36,600 nt of DNA, taken from positions 1 through 36,600 of the forward strand of contig LNFH01000321.1 of NCBI GenBank assembly GCA_001464235.1, in the 5' to 3' direction. Shown one piece after another: positions 1-7,688 of the stretch. The translations under genes were made by a program, and so were the position numbers. Position 1 is the first letter of the stretch; every line of letters begins with the position of its first letter. The notes beneath the pieces are model-generated. The model ran no database searches and was not told the DNA's origin. It saw only the letters and a list, made by a program, of their open reading frames with translations. The DNA comes from Rhizobiales bacterium Ga0077556. Its GTDB lineage: Bacteria; Pseudomonadota; Alphaproteobacteria; Rhizobiales; Phreatobacteraceae.

Positions 1-268
1 CGAACTGGGCGAAATAGGCCATCGGCGACATGGCGAGGCCGATGTCGTGCACCTTGCAGCCCGCCGCCATCAGCCCGGTGACCAGCGCCATCTTGATGGA
101 GGCCGAATAGCCGCGGAAATCGTGGCCGACGACGATCTCGCGCGGAACGCCCATGCGGCCGATCAGCGTGCCGAGGCCCATGCCCACGGCCTGCACGCCC
201 ATCAGGTTCAGCTCCTCGCCGAAGAACCAGCGGGCGTCGTATTCGCGGAAGCCCGTCGGCTTCACCAT
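1..268 (-). CDS. Phosphomannomutase/phosphoglucomutase, N-terminal part (runs off left edge)
   Basis: This enzyme interconverts hexose 6-phosphates and 1-phosphates (mannose or glucose), feeding nucleotide-sugar synthesis for surface polysaccharides. Only about 89 N-terminal residues are in the window. The protein begins MVKPTGFREYDARW and continues through NLMGVQAVGMGLGTLI, IVVGHDFRGYS and a GLMAAGCKVHDIGLAMSP stretch, which is the first alpha/beta domain of the alpha-D-phosphohexomutase family in rhizobia-like bacteria. The catalytic serine loop lies outside the window. The ATG at 268 is the first ATG in frame, but family-like sequence (PNTAAYESLP) continues upstream. A TTG at 304 or another non-ATG codon could therefore be the true start; the frame stays open beyond it. 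A GGAGG sits at 335-339 with no good start at normal spacing. It follows the DUF2336 gene on the same strand. Confidence 0.85.
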   Translation of the reverse strand, partial: MVKPTGFREYDARWFFGEELNLMGVQAVGMGLGTLIGRMGVPREIVVGHDFRGYSASIKMALVTGLMAAGCKVHDIGLAMSPMAYFAQF

Positions 269-386
269 CGGCAGGGATTCGTAGGCGGCCGTGTTGGGCT
301 TCAAGCTGGCGAGCGGCTTGGGGAAGGAGGGGAGCCTCCGCCGGCCTTTTAACGCGAAGCCTCGACCCTTGCCATGGCGCCGGGCG

Positions 387-1508
387 TCAGGCGGCGTGCT
401 CGGCGGGCGGGGCCTTGCCCACGGTCATGCGCACCTTGAGGAAGCGCATGGCCCGCTGGGCGTCGGCCGCGTTGATCGCCTCGTAGTCCTGTCGCGACAC
501 CGAGTGGCCTGCCTCGCCGCCGCGGCGCTTGCGCGCCCGCAGGGCGAGGGTCGTCTCCAGGTGAGCATAGGAAATGTCGAGCGCGCGGAAGGCGAGCACG
601 ATGGTGTTGATCTCGCCCGCCGCCATCTGCTGGAAGACGAAGTTGCGGTCGAAACGCAGGAAATGCGCGAGCACCTGCGACACGTCGAGCAGGCGGCCTC
701 CGGCGAGGAGGGGACCGAGGCCGTCGTCGAGGGGCATGGTGCCGGCCTCGACGGCGGCGATGATCCGCTCGGTGCTGCTGATGTTGGCCTTGCGCTTGCG
801 CAGCTCCTCGGCGATCAGCGCCTGGGCGCGGGCCCTGAGGCCTGCCACCGCGTCGGAGGCCTCGCCGCCCTCGGCCTCCGTCGCGACACGGGCGCAGATC
901 AGGGCGTTGAGCTGGTCGACGACCGCGGGCGAGAGGTCGCCGCGGTCGGCGAGGGCGAGATTGAGTTCGTCGTCGTCCCGCGCGCGGGTGACGAGGTTGA
1001 GCATGCCCTTCTCGGAAAACTCGGCGCCGGCATTGCCGGAGACGGTACGCAGAACCGTGTTGCTGCCGCGGTCGATGAGCACGTCGGTGACCCGCGCGGT
1101 CAGGGTGGGGCGGGTGGCGATGGCTTGCAGATGCTCGTCGCTGCTCGCCTGGGCGAGGGCGACGATGTCGCCCTCGGTCAGCACGGGAGAGCGCGACAGG
1201 ATGGGACTGGCGACGGCGATGTCGGCGTCGGAGGCGAGCGCCATGACGAGGCTGTGGGGCACACGCTCGCTGTCGGAGAGGACCGCGCTGACCTGCGGGC
1301 GCTGGTGCGGCTGCAGCTTGCGCATGACGGCGTTGGCGATCTCGGAGAACAGGTATTCCTCGGCCAGCGTCGGGCTGACGGTCCGGGACAGGTAGAGATC
1401 GGCCACCCCGCGCAGCAGCGCGAGGCGCTTCTCGCTGTCCTTCTCGATGCCCAGGCGTCCGAGCTGCTCGATGAAGGCATGGGTCTCGTGGGCTGACGTT
1501 GCAGGCAT
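387..1508 (-). CDS. DUF2336 domain protein
   Basis: A 373-residue soluble, alpha-helical protein of the DUF2336 family, which is largely restricted to alphaproteobacteria and has HEAT-like helical repeats. Its biochemical role is not known to me. Family features seen are the early SEKRLALLRGVADLYL helix, the core DADIAVASPILSRSPVLTEGDIVALA, and the following TDVLIDRGSNTVLRTVSGNAGAEFSEKG block. No signal peptide or membrane segment is visible. The ATG at 1508 (MPATSAHE) is preferred over the one at 1532, because AAAGGG precedes it at suitable spacing while nothing resembling a ribosome binding site precedes 1532. It lies downstream of a small unknown gene and a FixJ-like regulator on the same strand, separated by about 180 bases that may hold its own promoter. 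Confidence 0.85.
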   Translation of the reverse strand: MPATSAHETHAFIEQLGRLGIEKDSEKRLALLRGVADLYLSRTVSPTLAEEYLFSEIANAVMRKLQPHQRPQVSAVLSDSERVPHSLVMALASDADIAVASPILSRSPVLTEGDIVALAQASSDEHLQAIATRPTLTARVTDVLIDRGSNTVLRTVSGNAGAEFSEKGMLNLVTRARDDDELNLALADRGDLSPAVVDQLNALICARVATEAEGGEASDAVAGLRARAQALIAEELRKRKANISSTERIIAAVEAGTMPLDDGLGPLLAGGRLLDVSQVLAHFLRFDRNFVFQQMAAGEINTIVLAFRALDISYAHLETTLALRARKRRGGEAGHSVSRQDYEAINAADAQRAMRFLKVRMTVGKAPPAEHAA

Positions 1509-1571
1509 GTTCGCCCTTTCGGCGGCGTGCATCGCCGCGAGTGCGACGGTGTGGCGGTGGCGGCTGTCCAG

Positions 1572-1600
1572 GCGGACCGCAACGGAGACCCGTTGTCCGC
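1572..1600. promoter_or_regulatory. Inverted repeat in DUF2336 leader
   Basis: CAACGG-agac-CCGTTG is a perfect inverted repeat at 1580-1595. It is extended outward by GCGGA (1572-1576) and TCCGC (1596-1600), with a three-base bulge on the left. On the minus strand a TATAGT hexamer at 1609-1604, a plausible -10 element, lies just upstream. The repeat would therefore fall at the start of the DUF2336 transcript, as an operator or a 5' leader hairpin. No good -35 is visible. The element is seen directly; its function is inferred. Confidence 0.35.
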
Positions 1601-1692
1601 AGCACTATAGACCCACAAATGTAACCAAATACCTGAGAGAAGCTGTGAAAAGCGGTGAAGCCCGCAATAATGGCCAAGCTGCCGCTCTGCTT

Positions 1693-1917
1693 TCACGCCG
1701 CGCGCTGGAGCGGCGGCGCGATGACGTGCTGCGACAGCGACCAGGGCGCCTCGTCGAGCGTCATGATGCGGATTTCCGCGACGCGGGCGAAGAGCTGGCG
1801 CACGTGGTCCTCGATGGCGACGAGGGCGCCGGTCTCGCTGCGCAGGGTGAGCCGGTCGGTCACCACCTCGAGCACACCGCCCTGCAGCCGGGCATAGATG
1901 ACGGGCTCCTGCGCCAT
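1693..1917 (-). CDS. Small conserved-looking hypothetical protein
   Basis: A 74-residue protein, unrecognised. It begins MAQEPVIYARLQGG and consists of short predicted beta-strands (VIYARL, VLEVVTDRLTLR) followed by a helix (ALVAIEDHVRQLFARVAEIRIM) and a C-terminal tail rich in Pro and Ala. It has no cysteine, signal peptide or membrane segment. An ATG at 1938 is also in frame, but the ATG at 1917 has GAGAGG six bases upstream and is favoured. Codon use resembles its neighbours, with GC at third positions. It sits 128 bases downstream of the FixJ-like regulator gene on the same strand and could be co-transcribed with it. The gene call rests on the ribosome binding site and codon bias, not on a recognised family. 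Confidence 0.55.
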   Translation of the reverse strand: MAQEPVIYARLQGGVLEVVTDRLTLRSETGALVAIEDHVRQLFARVAEIRIMTLDEAPWSLSQHVIAPPLQRAA

Positions 1918-2045
1918 TGAGGTCCTCTCGTCGACCATGGCGCGTCACAGGCCTGCCTCTGGCATGGCCTCGCCGCGGCGGTCGCGCCGGTGGTGGGATC
2001 CAGGCACTTGCAGCCAGGCGCCGGTCGGGGCGGGCCTGCCCGTCT

Positions 2046-2684
2046 TCACCGGGCGTCGTGGCGACGCTCGTCGTAGATGACGCGAACGAGGTCGGCGGCG
2101 TTGCGGGCGCCGAGCTTTTCCATGATGCGGGCGCGGTGCACCTCGATGGTGCGCGGGCTGATGCCCAGGCTGCGCCCGGCCTCCTTGTTGGAGGCGCCGC
2201 GGACGAGTTCCTGCAGCACGTCGCGCTCGCGCGGGGTGAGCAGGCTCGCGCCCCCCGGGCCGAGGGCCGAGACGGGATCGGCCCGCTCCGCCGCGCGCCG
2301 CGCATGGCCGGCGATGGCCTGCCCCACGTTCCGCAGGATGCTCGCGGCGTCGATCGGCTTCTCCACGAGGTCCACGGCGCCCGCCCGGATCACCGCTACC
2401 GCCATGGGGATGTCGGCCTGGCCGGACATGGTCACCACCGGCCCCTCGAAGCGGCGCAGCGCGATCTGGCGCAGAACCTCGACGCCGCTGTCGCCCGGCA
2501 GGCAGACGTCGAGGAGAATGGCGTCGGGGTGGCGCTGCTGGAGCGCACCGAGCAGCGACGTCGCGTCGGAAAAGGCGGCGACGCGGTAACCGGCCTGCTC
2601 GAAGACGATGGACAGCCCCTCGCGCACCGCGACGTCGTCGTCCACGATGAAGAGGTCGCCGAAACCGTTCATGTCCGTCCGCAT
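2046..2684 (-). CDS. FixJ-family response regulator, receiver plus LuxR-type HTH
   Basis: A 212-residue two-component transcription regulator. The receiver domain (about residues 9-125) has the acidic pocket D15-D16-D17, the phosphoacceptor D59 in AILLDVCLPGDSG, a conserved Thr in VVTMSGQ and the Lys in LVEKPID. The output domain (about 148-205) is a LuxR/FixJ helix-turn-helix that begins LTPRERDVLQELVRGASNKE and ends in the recognition helix SPRTIEVHRARIMEKL. The ATG at 2684 is chosen because a GGGGGGA run lies about eight bases upstream; an ATG at 2672 is also possible. The receiver resembles FixJ/TodT-type regulators of redox or nutrient responses. No sensor kinase gene is adjacent, so its partner is encoded elsewhere. 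Confidence 0.9.
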   Translation of the reverse strand: MRTDMNGFGDLFIVDDDVAVREGLSIVFEQAGYRVAAFSDATSLLGALQQRHPDAILLDVCLPGDSGVEVLRQIALRRFEGPVVTMSGQADIPMAVAVIRAGAVDLVEKPIDAASILRNVGQAIAGHARRAAERADPVSALGPGGASLLTPRERDVLQELVRGASNKEAGRSLGISPRTIEVHRARIMEKLGARNAADLVRVIYDERRHDAR

Positions 2685-2758
2685 GACCGCATCCCCCCGC
2701 GGCTCGCTCGACCGTCGCGCCGGGCCCGTCCGGCCCGCCACAGGCGGAGTGTCCGTTG

Positions 2759-2780
2759 CGCAGGGGGAAGCCCCTATGCG
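2759..2780 (-). terminator. Hairpin downstream of the DMT transporter gene
   Basis: On the minus strand CGCA-ta-GGGG-cttc-CCCC-TGCG forms a stem with a two-base bulge, about 20 bases after the DMT gene stop. There is no U-run after it, so it is at best a weak intrinsic terminator. It separates the DMT gene from the FixJ-like gene. Confidence 0.35.
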
Positions 2781-2801
2781 GCGTATTGACGCAGGGTCAG
2801 G

Positions 2802-3749
2802 TCAGCGCCCGCCGCGGGCGACGACCCGCTCGCGGTAGAGGAGGTAGAGGCCGGAGGCGATGACGATGGCGGCGCCGGCGAGGGTGTTGGCGGCGGGGAC
2901 CTGGGCGAAGACGAGCCAGCCGAGCGCCGTCATCCAGACGATCTGGGTGTAGATGAAGGGGGCGAGGATGCCGGGCGGCGCATAGCCGTGGGCGACGATC
3001 AGCAGCCAGTGACCGACGGCCCCGAAGGCGCCGATGGCGATCATGCCGGCGACGGCGGCAAGGCCCGGCGGCGTCGTCCAGATGAAGGGCACCAGCGCGG
3101 TGGCGACCGCCGCGCCGAAGGCGACGGAGTAGATCGAGGTCGTCGCGGCGGAATCGTGGCCCGCCAGCATGCGGGTGAGGATGTTGTAGAGTGCGTAGAC
3201 GCAGGCGCCGACCAGCGACAGCAGCATGGCCCAGTGCAGCGAGCCGCTCCAGGGCTGGGTGACGACCAGCACCCCGAGGAATCCGACGATGACGGCGATC
3301 CAGCGGCGCCGGCCGATCCACTCGCCGAGGAAGGGGCCGGAGAGGATGGCGACGATGAAGGGCGTCGCGAACATGATCGAGACGGTCTGATCGAGTTGCA
3401 GATACTGCAGGGCGATGAAGTTGAAGGCGGTTGAGCCGAACAGCAGGGCCGACCGCACGGCCTGGATCCACGGGCGCCGGGTGACGAAGACGCCGGGATT
3501 GCGGATCGGATTGAAGATCACGAGGATCATCGCCAGGGCGGCGGTGTAGCGCGCCCAGACCACCTGCATGGGGTCCATCTGCGTGCCGAGCCATTTGGCG
3601 AGCGCGTCGAGACAGGCGAAGCAGGCGAGCGCCGCGCACATCAGCCCGATGCCCTTCAGGCGGGCGCGGGCGGCCGCGGCGCGTCCATCGGCCCCAGCGC
3701 TCCCCTGGGCAGTCTGCTCTTGCGGCGTCGTCTGCCCGTCCCGTGCCAT
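2802..3749 (-). CDS. DMT-superfamily (EamA) membrane transporter
   Basis: A 315-residue inner-membrane protein with about ten hydrophobic segments arranged as two EamA repeats (roughly residues 33-165 and 175-305). EamA members export metabolites such as amino acids, or act as importers of small organics; the substrate cannot be read from sequence. Seen are the first segment IGLMCAALACFACLDALAKW, the FGSTAFNFIALQYLQLDQTV region typical of the RhaT/EamA family, and the closing VIASGLYLLYRERV. The N-terminal 30 residues are polar and low in complexity. The ATG at 3749 lacks a clear ribosome binding site, but no better start precedes the first membrane segment. It is divergent from chrA, with 201 bases between the two start codons. 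Confidence 0.85.
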   Translation of the reverse strand: MARDGQTTPQEQTAQGSAGADGRAAAARARLKGIGLMCAALACFACLDALAKWLGTQMDPMQVVWARYTAALAMILVIFNPIRNPGVFVTRRPWIQAVRSALLFGSTAFNFIALQYLQLDQTVSIMFATPFIVAILSGPFLGEWIGRRRWIAVIVGFLGVLVVTQPWSGSLHWAMLLSLVGACVYALYNILTRMLAGHDSAATTSIYSVAFGAAVATALVPFIWTTPPGLAAVAGMIAIGAFGAVGHWLLIVAHGYAPPGILAPFIYTQIVWMTALGWLVFAQVPAANTLAGAAIVIASGLYLLYRERVVARGGR

Positions 3750-3879
3750 GGGGGACCACTAGCCGATTTGCCCGGACGCCGGACCCACCCGCCCGCATGG
3801 GAGCCGTGCGGGGGCTGGCTCCATCTCCCGTGCGGCATATGGCCCGCGGGGGAAACGAAACTTCTCTTCCGTCACATCT

Positions 3880-3897
3880 GTCATGGTTTCGTCATGG
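3880..3897. promoter_or_regulatory. Direct repeat GTCATGG upstream of chrA
   Basis: Two exact copies of GTCATGG at 3880-3886 and 3891-3897 are spaced 11 bases start to start, one helical turn, about 55-70 bases upstream of the chrA ATG. A degenerate third copy (GTCACAT) is at 3871. It sits in the shared region between the divergent DMT and chrA genes and may be a regulator site. The repeats are directly seen; the role is inferred. Confidence 0.3.
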
Positions 3898-3950
3898 GCC
3901 ACGGGCTCTAGGATGACTTTCTCCGCATCTCCCCATCCGGAAGCCCCGCC

Positions 3951-5267
3951 ATGACCGCGCGCCCCCACTCTCCGGTCGAAACCTCGCCCGTTCCCTTCGC
4001 CGAGGCGCTCGCCGTGTGGATCCGGGTCGGCCTCTTGTCGTTCGGCGGCGCCGCCGGCCAGATCGCCATGCTCCACACCATCATCGTGGAAGAGAAGAAG
4101 TGGCTCGACGAGAAGCGCTTCCTGCACGCGCTCAACTATTGCACGCTGCTGCCCGGTCCCGAGGCCCAGCAGCTCGCCACCTATATCGGCTGGTTGCTGC
4201 ACGGGGTGCGCGGCGGGCTGACGGCGGGTCTGCTCTTCGTCCTGCCGGGGGCGCTGATCGTCCTCGCCCTGTCGATGCTCTACGTCACCGCCCGCGGCCT
4301 GCCGGTGGTCGACGGGATCTTCTTCGGCATCAAGGCGGCCGTGCTGGTCATCGTCGTGCAGGCGGTGATCAAGATGGCGAAGCGCGTCGGCGATGCGCCT
4401 GTGCTGAAGGCCATCATGGCGGGCTCGCTCCTCGCCATCCTGCTCTTCCAGGTCCCCTATCCCTTGATCGTTCTCGCGGCGGCGGCGCTCGGTGCGCTCC
4501 TGACACCGCCGCCCGACGAGGCGGCGCCGGTCGTGCCCGCGGCCCCCGGTCGCTACGCCGCGCTCCTCGGCAACACGCTCGTCTGGGGAGCGGTCTGGTG
4601 GGCGCCCGTCGCCGTGGCGGCTCTGCTGCTCGGCCCTGGCCACATCCTCACCCAGATCGGCACGTTCTTCTCGCAGCTCGCCGTCGTCACTTTCGGCGGC
4701 GCCTATGCCCTGCTCGTCTGGCTGGCCCAGGCGGCGGTGGAGCAGAAGGGCTGGGTCACCGCCGTCGAGATGGCGGACGGGCTCGGCCTCGCCGAGACCA
4801 AGCCCGGCCCGACCATCCTCGTCACGCAGTTCGTCGGCTTCCTCGCCGCGTTCCGGGCGCCCGATCCGTTCTCACCCATGACCGCGGCGATCCTCGGCGC
4901 GGCCATGACCACCTGGGTGACCTTCGCGCCGTCCTTCCTGTTCATCTTCGCCGGAGCCCCCTTTGTCGAGGACCTCCGGCACAACCGCCTGCTGGCCGGC
5001 GCGCTCAAGGGCATCACCGCGGCGGTGGTGGGGGTCATTCTCTACCTCGCCATCTGGTTCGCGCTGCACGTCTTCTTCGGTCAGGTCGGCAGCCTGTCGC
5101 TCGGCCCCATCAGGGTGCCGACGGTGACGCTCGCCGCTCTGGACTGGAAGGCCGCGGCTCTCGCCATCATCGCCTTCGTGCTCGCCTTCCGCGTCAGGCT
5201 CGGGCTCATCCCGCTGATCGGGGTGATGGCGGCTCTGGGCGTCGCGGTGAAGCTGACCTTGGGCTGA
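3951..5267 (+). CDS. chrA: Chromate transporter, CHR family, two-domain
   Basis: A 438-residue inner-membrane protein of the chromate ion transporter family, whose characterised members export chromate from the cytoplasm. Two homologous halves are visible. The N-terminal half carries WIRVGLLSFGGAAGQIAMLH, CTLLPGPEAQQLATYIGWLLHG and FVLPGALIVLALS. The C-terminal half carries IGTFFSQLAVVTFGGAYALLVW and the matching ADGLGLAETKPGPTILVTQF. The paired FGG and PGP motifs are the family signature. Length is normal for the long, two-domain form. The ATG at 3951 has GGAAG at acceptable spacing. No chrB regulator or other chromate resistance gene is next to it, so it may be a lone transporter under the control of the region carrying the GTCATGG repeats. 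Confidence 0.93.
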   Translation: MTARPHSPVETSPVPFAEALAVWIRVGLLSFGGAAGQIAMLHTIIVEEKKWLDEKRFLHALNYCTLLPGPEAQQLATYIGWLLHGVRGGLTAGLLFVLPGALIVLALSMLYVTARGLPVVDGIFFGIKAAVLVIVVQAVIKMAKRVGDAPVLKAIMAGSLLAILLFQVPYPLIVLAAAALGALLTPPPDEAAPVVPAAPGRYAALLGNTLVWGAVWWAPVAVAALLLGPGHILTQIGTFFSQLAVVTFGGAYALLVWLAQAAVEQKGWVTAVEMADGLGLAETKPGPTILVTQFVGFLAAFRAPDPFSPMTAAILGAAMTTWVTFAPSFLFIFAGAPFVEDLRHNRLLAGALKGITAAVVGVILYLAIWFALHVFFGQVGSLSLGPIRVPTVTLAALDWKAAALAIIAFVLAFRVRLGLIPLIGVMAALGVAVKLTLG

Positions 5268-5426
5268 GCATGCCGACCGTCGGTGCCATGGTACGTTGAC
5301 GACTGCTCTGCAGGCGTGAAGATCGACGGGAGAGGCCTTCCGGCCCGGTCGCGCGGGGATCGTCAACCGATAGCCGGCTGGGCCCGGTTCCGGATTTCCC
5401 GAGACCATGACTGCTGGGGGACATGC

Positions 5427-6251
5427 ATGGAAACGGCAACACGGCGGGTCGCATTCATCACAGGCGGTGGCTCGGGGATCGGACGCGCCCTGGCCAGGGC
5501 CCTGGCCGCGCGCGGCACCGCGGTGTGTGTTGCCGACACCAACGAAGCGGCCGCGCAAGCCGCGGCGGGCGAGTGTGGTGCCGATGCGAGCAGCCTTGCG
5601 CTCGATGTCCGCGATGTCGACGCGGTGAAGAAACGTGTCGAGGACTTCGCCGCCAGGCACGGCCGCTTGGACTACATGTTCAACAATGCCGGCATCGGCC
5701 TGGCGGGGGAGGCGGATGAGATCCCTCTCGAGGGGTGGCAGCGCATCGTCGACGTCAACGTCTACGGCGTTCTCCATGGCGTGCTGGCGGCCTACCCGAT
5801 CATGTGCGCCCAAGGGTTCGGCCATATCGTCAATACGGCGTCGCTGGCTGGATTGGGGCCGGCCCCCCTGTTCACGCCCTATGCCCTCACCAAACACGCG
5901 GTGGTGGGCCTGAGCACGAGCTTGCGCATCGAGGCCGCGGCGCGCGGCGTGAGGGTGAGCGTGGTGTGCCCTGCCGCTGTGGAAACACCGTTGCTGGATT
6001 CACAGAACCCCGGCGATCTCGGCATTGGCTGGGCCCCCGACGCGCGACGTTTCCTCACCGCGCTCGCCGGCCCGCCCTACCCTGTGGAGAGTTGCGCGAA
6101 TGACATTCTCGTCGCGCTGGAGCGAAACAGGCCGGTGATCGTCCTGCCTGGCAGGGCGCGGCTCGCCTGGAGGCTCGGGCGCCTTTTTCCGGGCCTTGTG
6201 GAAAAGATAGGCTTGTCTGCCGTGGCGACCGAGCGGCGTTCGCGGCGCTAG
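5427..6251 (+). CDS. Short-chain dehydrogenase/reductase (SDR)
   Basis: A 274-residue NAD(P)-dependent oxidoreductase of the classical SDR family. Cofactor motif TGGGSGIG is at residues 12-19, Asp37 at the end of strand beta-2 suggests NAD preference, NNAG is at 86-89, and the catalytic set is N111, S139, Y152 and K156 (YALTK). The C-terminus extends past the Rossmann fold with a basic, partly hydrophobic tail, as in SDRs that sit at membranes. The frame is open further upstream to 5283, but the ATG at 5427 is preceded by GGGGG six bases away and places the glycine motif at its usual distance from the N-terminus. Substrate is unknown. It stands alone, convergent with the LpoA-like gene. Confidence 0.9.
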   Translation: METATRRVAFITGGGSGIGRALARALAARGTAVCVADTNEAAAQAAAGECGADASSLALDVRDVDAVKKRVEDFAARHGRLDYMFNNAGIGLAGEADEIPLEGWQRIVDVNVYGVLHGVLAAYPIMCAQGFGHIVNTASLAGLGPAPLFTPYALTKHAVVGLSTSLRIEAAARGVRVSVVCPAAVETPLLDSQNPGDLGIGWAPDARRFLTALAGPPYPVESCANDILVALERNRPVIVLPGRARLAWRLGRLFPGLVEKIGLSAVATERRSRR

Positions 6252-6300
6252 GCGCGCAACCCCCCTGACAACCGAGGCCGCTGTGGCTCCGCCTGCGGGA

Positions 6301-7500
6301 TCACGATCCGCCGGTGAAGGTCCGCGGAGCGGGGCTGACGACGCGCCCGCCGGCCTGGATGACCGCGAGGCCGCGCTGCGGCGTGCCGTCGGCGCGGAAG
6401 CGGAAGAGGCCATCGACGCCGTTGAAGCCGGAGGAATTGGTCAGGATCGTCTCGGAGAAGCGCTGCGAGCCCTGGGTGCGCACGAGGGCCGCGATGAGCG
6501 AGACCGAGTCGTAGGTGAGCGAGGCGATGCGGGCCGGGTCCTGCCCGAAGCGGGCGCGGTAACGCTCGGAGAAGGAGCGGAAGCCGGCCTCGTCGGGGGC
6601 GGCGTAGAGGGCGGTCGGCGCGGCGCGGGCGGCGGCCGTGTTGCCGACCCAGGGGCCAACGCCGAGAACCTGGACGCGGCGGGTGTCGATGCCGGCAGTC
6701 GACAGGGCCTGGATCGCCGCGCCGTCATAGGGGTCGGGCACGAAGATGGCGTCGATCTGGCCGGCGATGCCGGAGAGGCGCGATGCCGCGGCGCCGATGC
6801 CGCTGGCTTCCAGCGGGAACTTCTCGATGGCCACCACGCGTCCGCCCGCACGGCTGACCGCCTCCTGGAAGGCGCCCTGGACCACCTGGCCGAAGGCCGA
6901 GTCGGGGATGAAGGCGGCGTAGGAGCGCTTGCCCGCCTGGGTGGCGTGCTGGACGATGCGGTCCACGGTGTTCTGCGGCGTGAAGCTCATCAGATAGACG
7001 CCGCGGGTGGCGACGCTGGTGTCGGTGGAATAGGCGATCATGGGCTTGCCGGCGGGGCGGGCGACCGCCGCCGCGCCGCGGACGGACTCGGCGAGCAGCG
7101 GGCCGAGGATGAGTTCGGCGCCTTCCTGGATGGCGGCCTGGGCGGCCGCCTGGGCTCCGGCGGCGGTGCCGCCGTCGTCCTTGACGAGAATGGTGATGTC
7201 GGGACCCTGGAACTCGGCCACCGCCATCTCCGCCGCATTGCGCAGGACGGTGGCGGTGTTGCCGGCGGCGCCTCCCGCCGAGAGCGGCAGCAGCAGCGCC
7301 ACCTTCACCGAGCCGGTGCCGATGGTGGAGCCGGGGGCCGCAGGCGCGGTCGGAGCAGGCCCCGGGCCCGCCGCCGGGCCGGCACCCTGGATGTTGGCGC
7401 CCGAACAGGCCGCGAGTGCCAGGGCCGCCGCGCCGACCAGGAGGCCGCGCAGGGTCGTGCCGTACGCGGTTTCACCGCGCCGTGTCGCCGCTTCCGCCAT
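6301..7500 (-). CDS. Penicillin-binding protein activator, LpoA-like lipoprotein
   Basis: A 399-residue predicted lipoprotein. The N-terminus has a hydrophobic stretch ending in a lipobox LAAC (Cys32), then a Pro/Ala/Gly linker of about 25 residues, then a type I periplasmic-binding-protein fold (from VKVALLLPLSAGG on, including LILGPLLAESV and IFVPDPYDGAAIQAL). This is the arrangement of the C-terminal domain of LpoA (YraM), which activates peptidoglycan synthase PBP1A in E. coli; the TPR-like N-domain of LpoA is absent here. The ATG at 7500 follows GGAGG nine bases upstream. Divergence from rsmI-yraN matches the LpoA gene neighbourhood across proteobacteria, which supports the call. PBP activation in this lineage is inferred, not shown. 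Confidence 0.85.
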   Translation of the reverse strand: MAEAATRRGETAYGTTLRGLLVGAAALALAACSGANIQGAGPAAGPGPAPTAPAAPGSTIGTGSVKVALLLPLSAGGAAGNTATVLRNAAEMAVAEFQGPDITILVKDDGGTAAGAQAAAQAAIQEGAELILGPLLAESVRGAAAVARPAGKPMIAYSTDTSVATRGVYLMSFTPQNTVDRIVQHATQAGKRSYAAFIPDSAFGQVVQGAFQEAVSRAGGRVVAIEKFPLEASGIGAAASRLSGIAGQIDAIFVPDPYDGAAIQALSTAGIDTRRVQVLGVGPWVGNTAAARAAPTALYAAPDEAGFRSFSERYRARFGQDPARIASLTYDSVSLIAALVRTQGSQRFSETILTNSSGFNGVDGLFRFRADGTPQRGLAVIQAGGRVVSPAPRTFTGGS

Positions 7501-7544
7501 GTCCGATCGCCTCCACATGCCCTGAATGCCCCGCCCTGTGCATG

Positions 7545-7574
7545 GGAATAGCCGTGAGGGAGGGGCAAGGTCAA
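7545..7574 (-). promoter_or_regulatory. Putative sigma-70 promoter of the LpoA-like gene
   Basis: On the minus strand TTGACC (7574-7569) is followed after 18 bases by TATTCC (7550-7545). This gives a leader of about 40 bases to the ATG at 7500. The -35 is strong and the -10 weak. An imperfect dyad around 7578-7594 (GCAAA...TTTTGC) lies just upstream in the divergent region. Confidence 0.4.
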
Positions 7575-7688
7575 ACCGCAAAGGCCCCTTTTGCGTGGCC
7601 TCAGGGCAACAGGAGCGGCGCGAGGCCGCCGCGCCGGGCATGGACGCGAGACGGGGCCAGCGCCTATGGTCGCCGAAAGAGAACAGCC

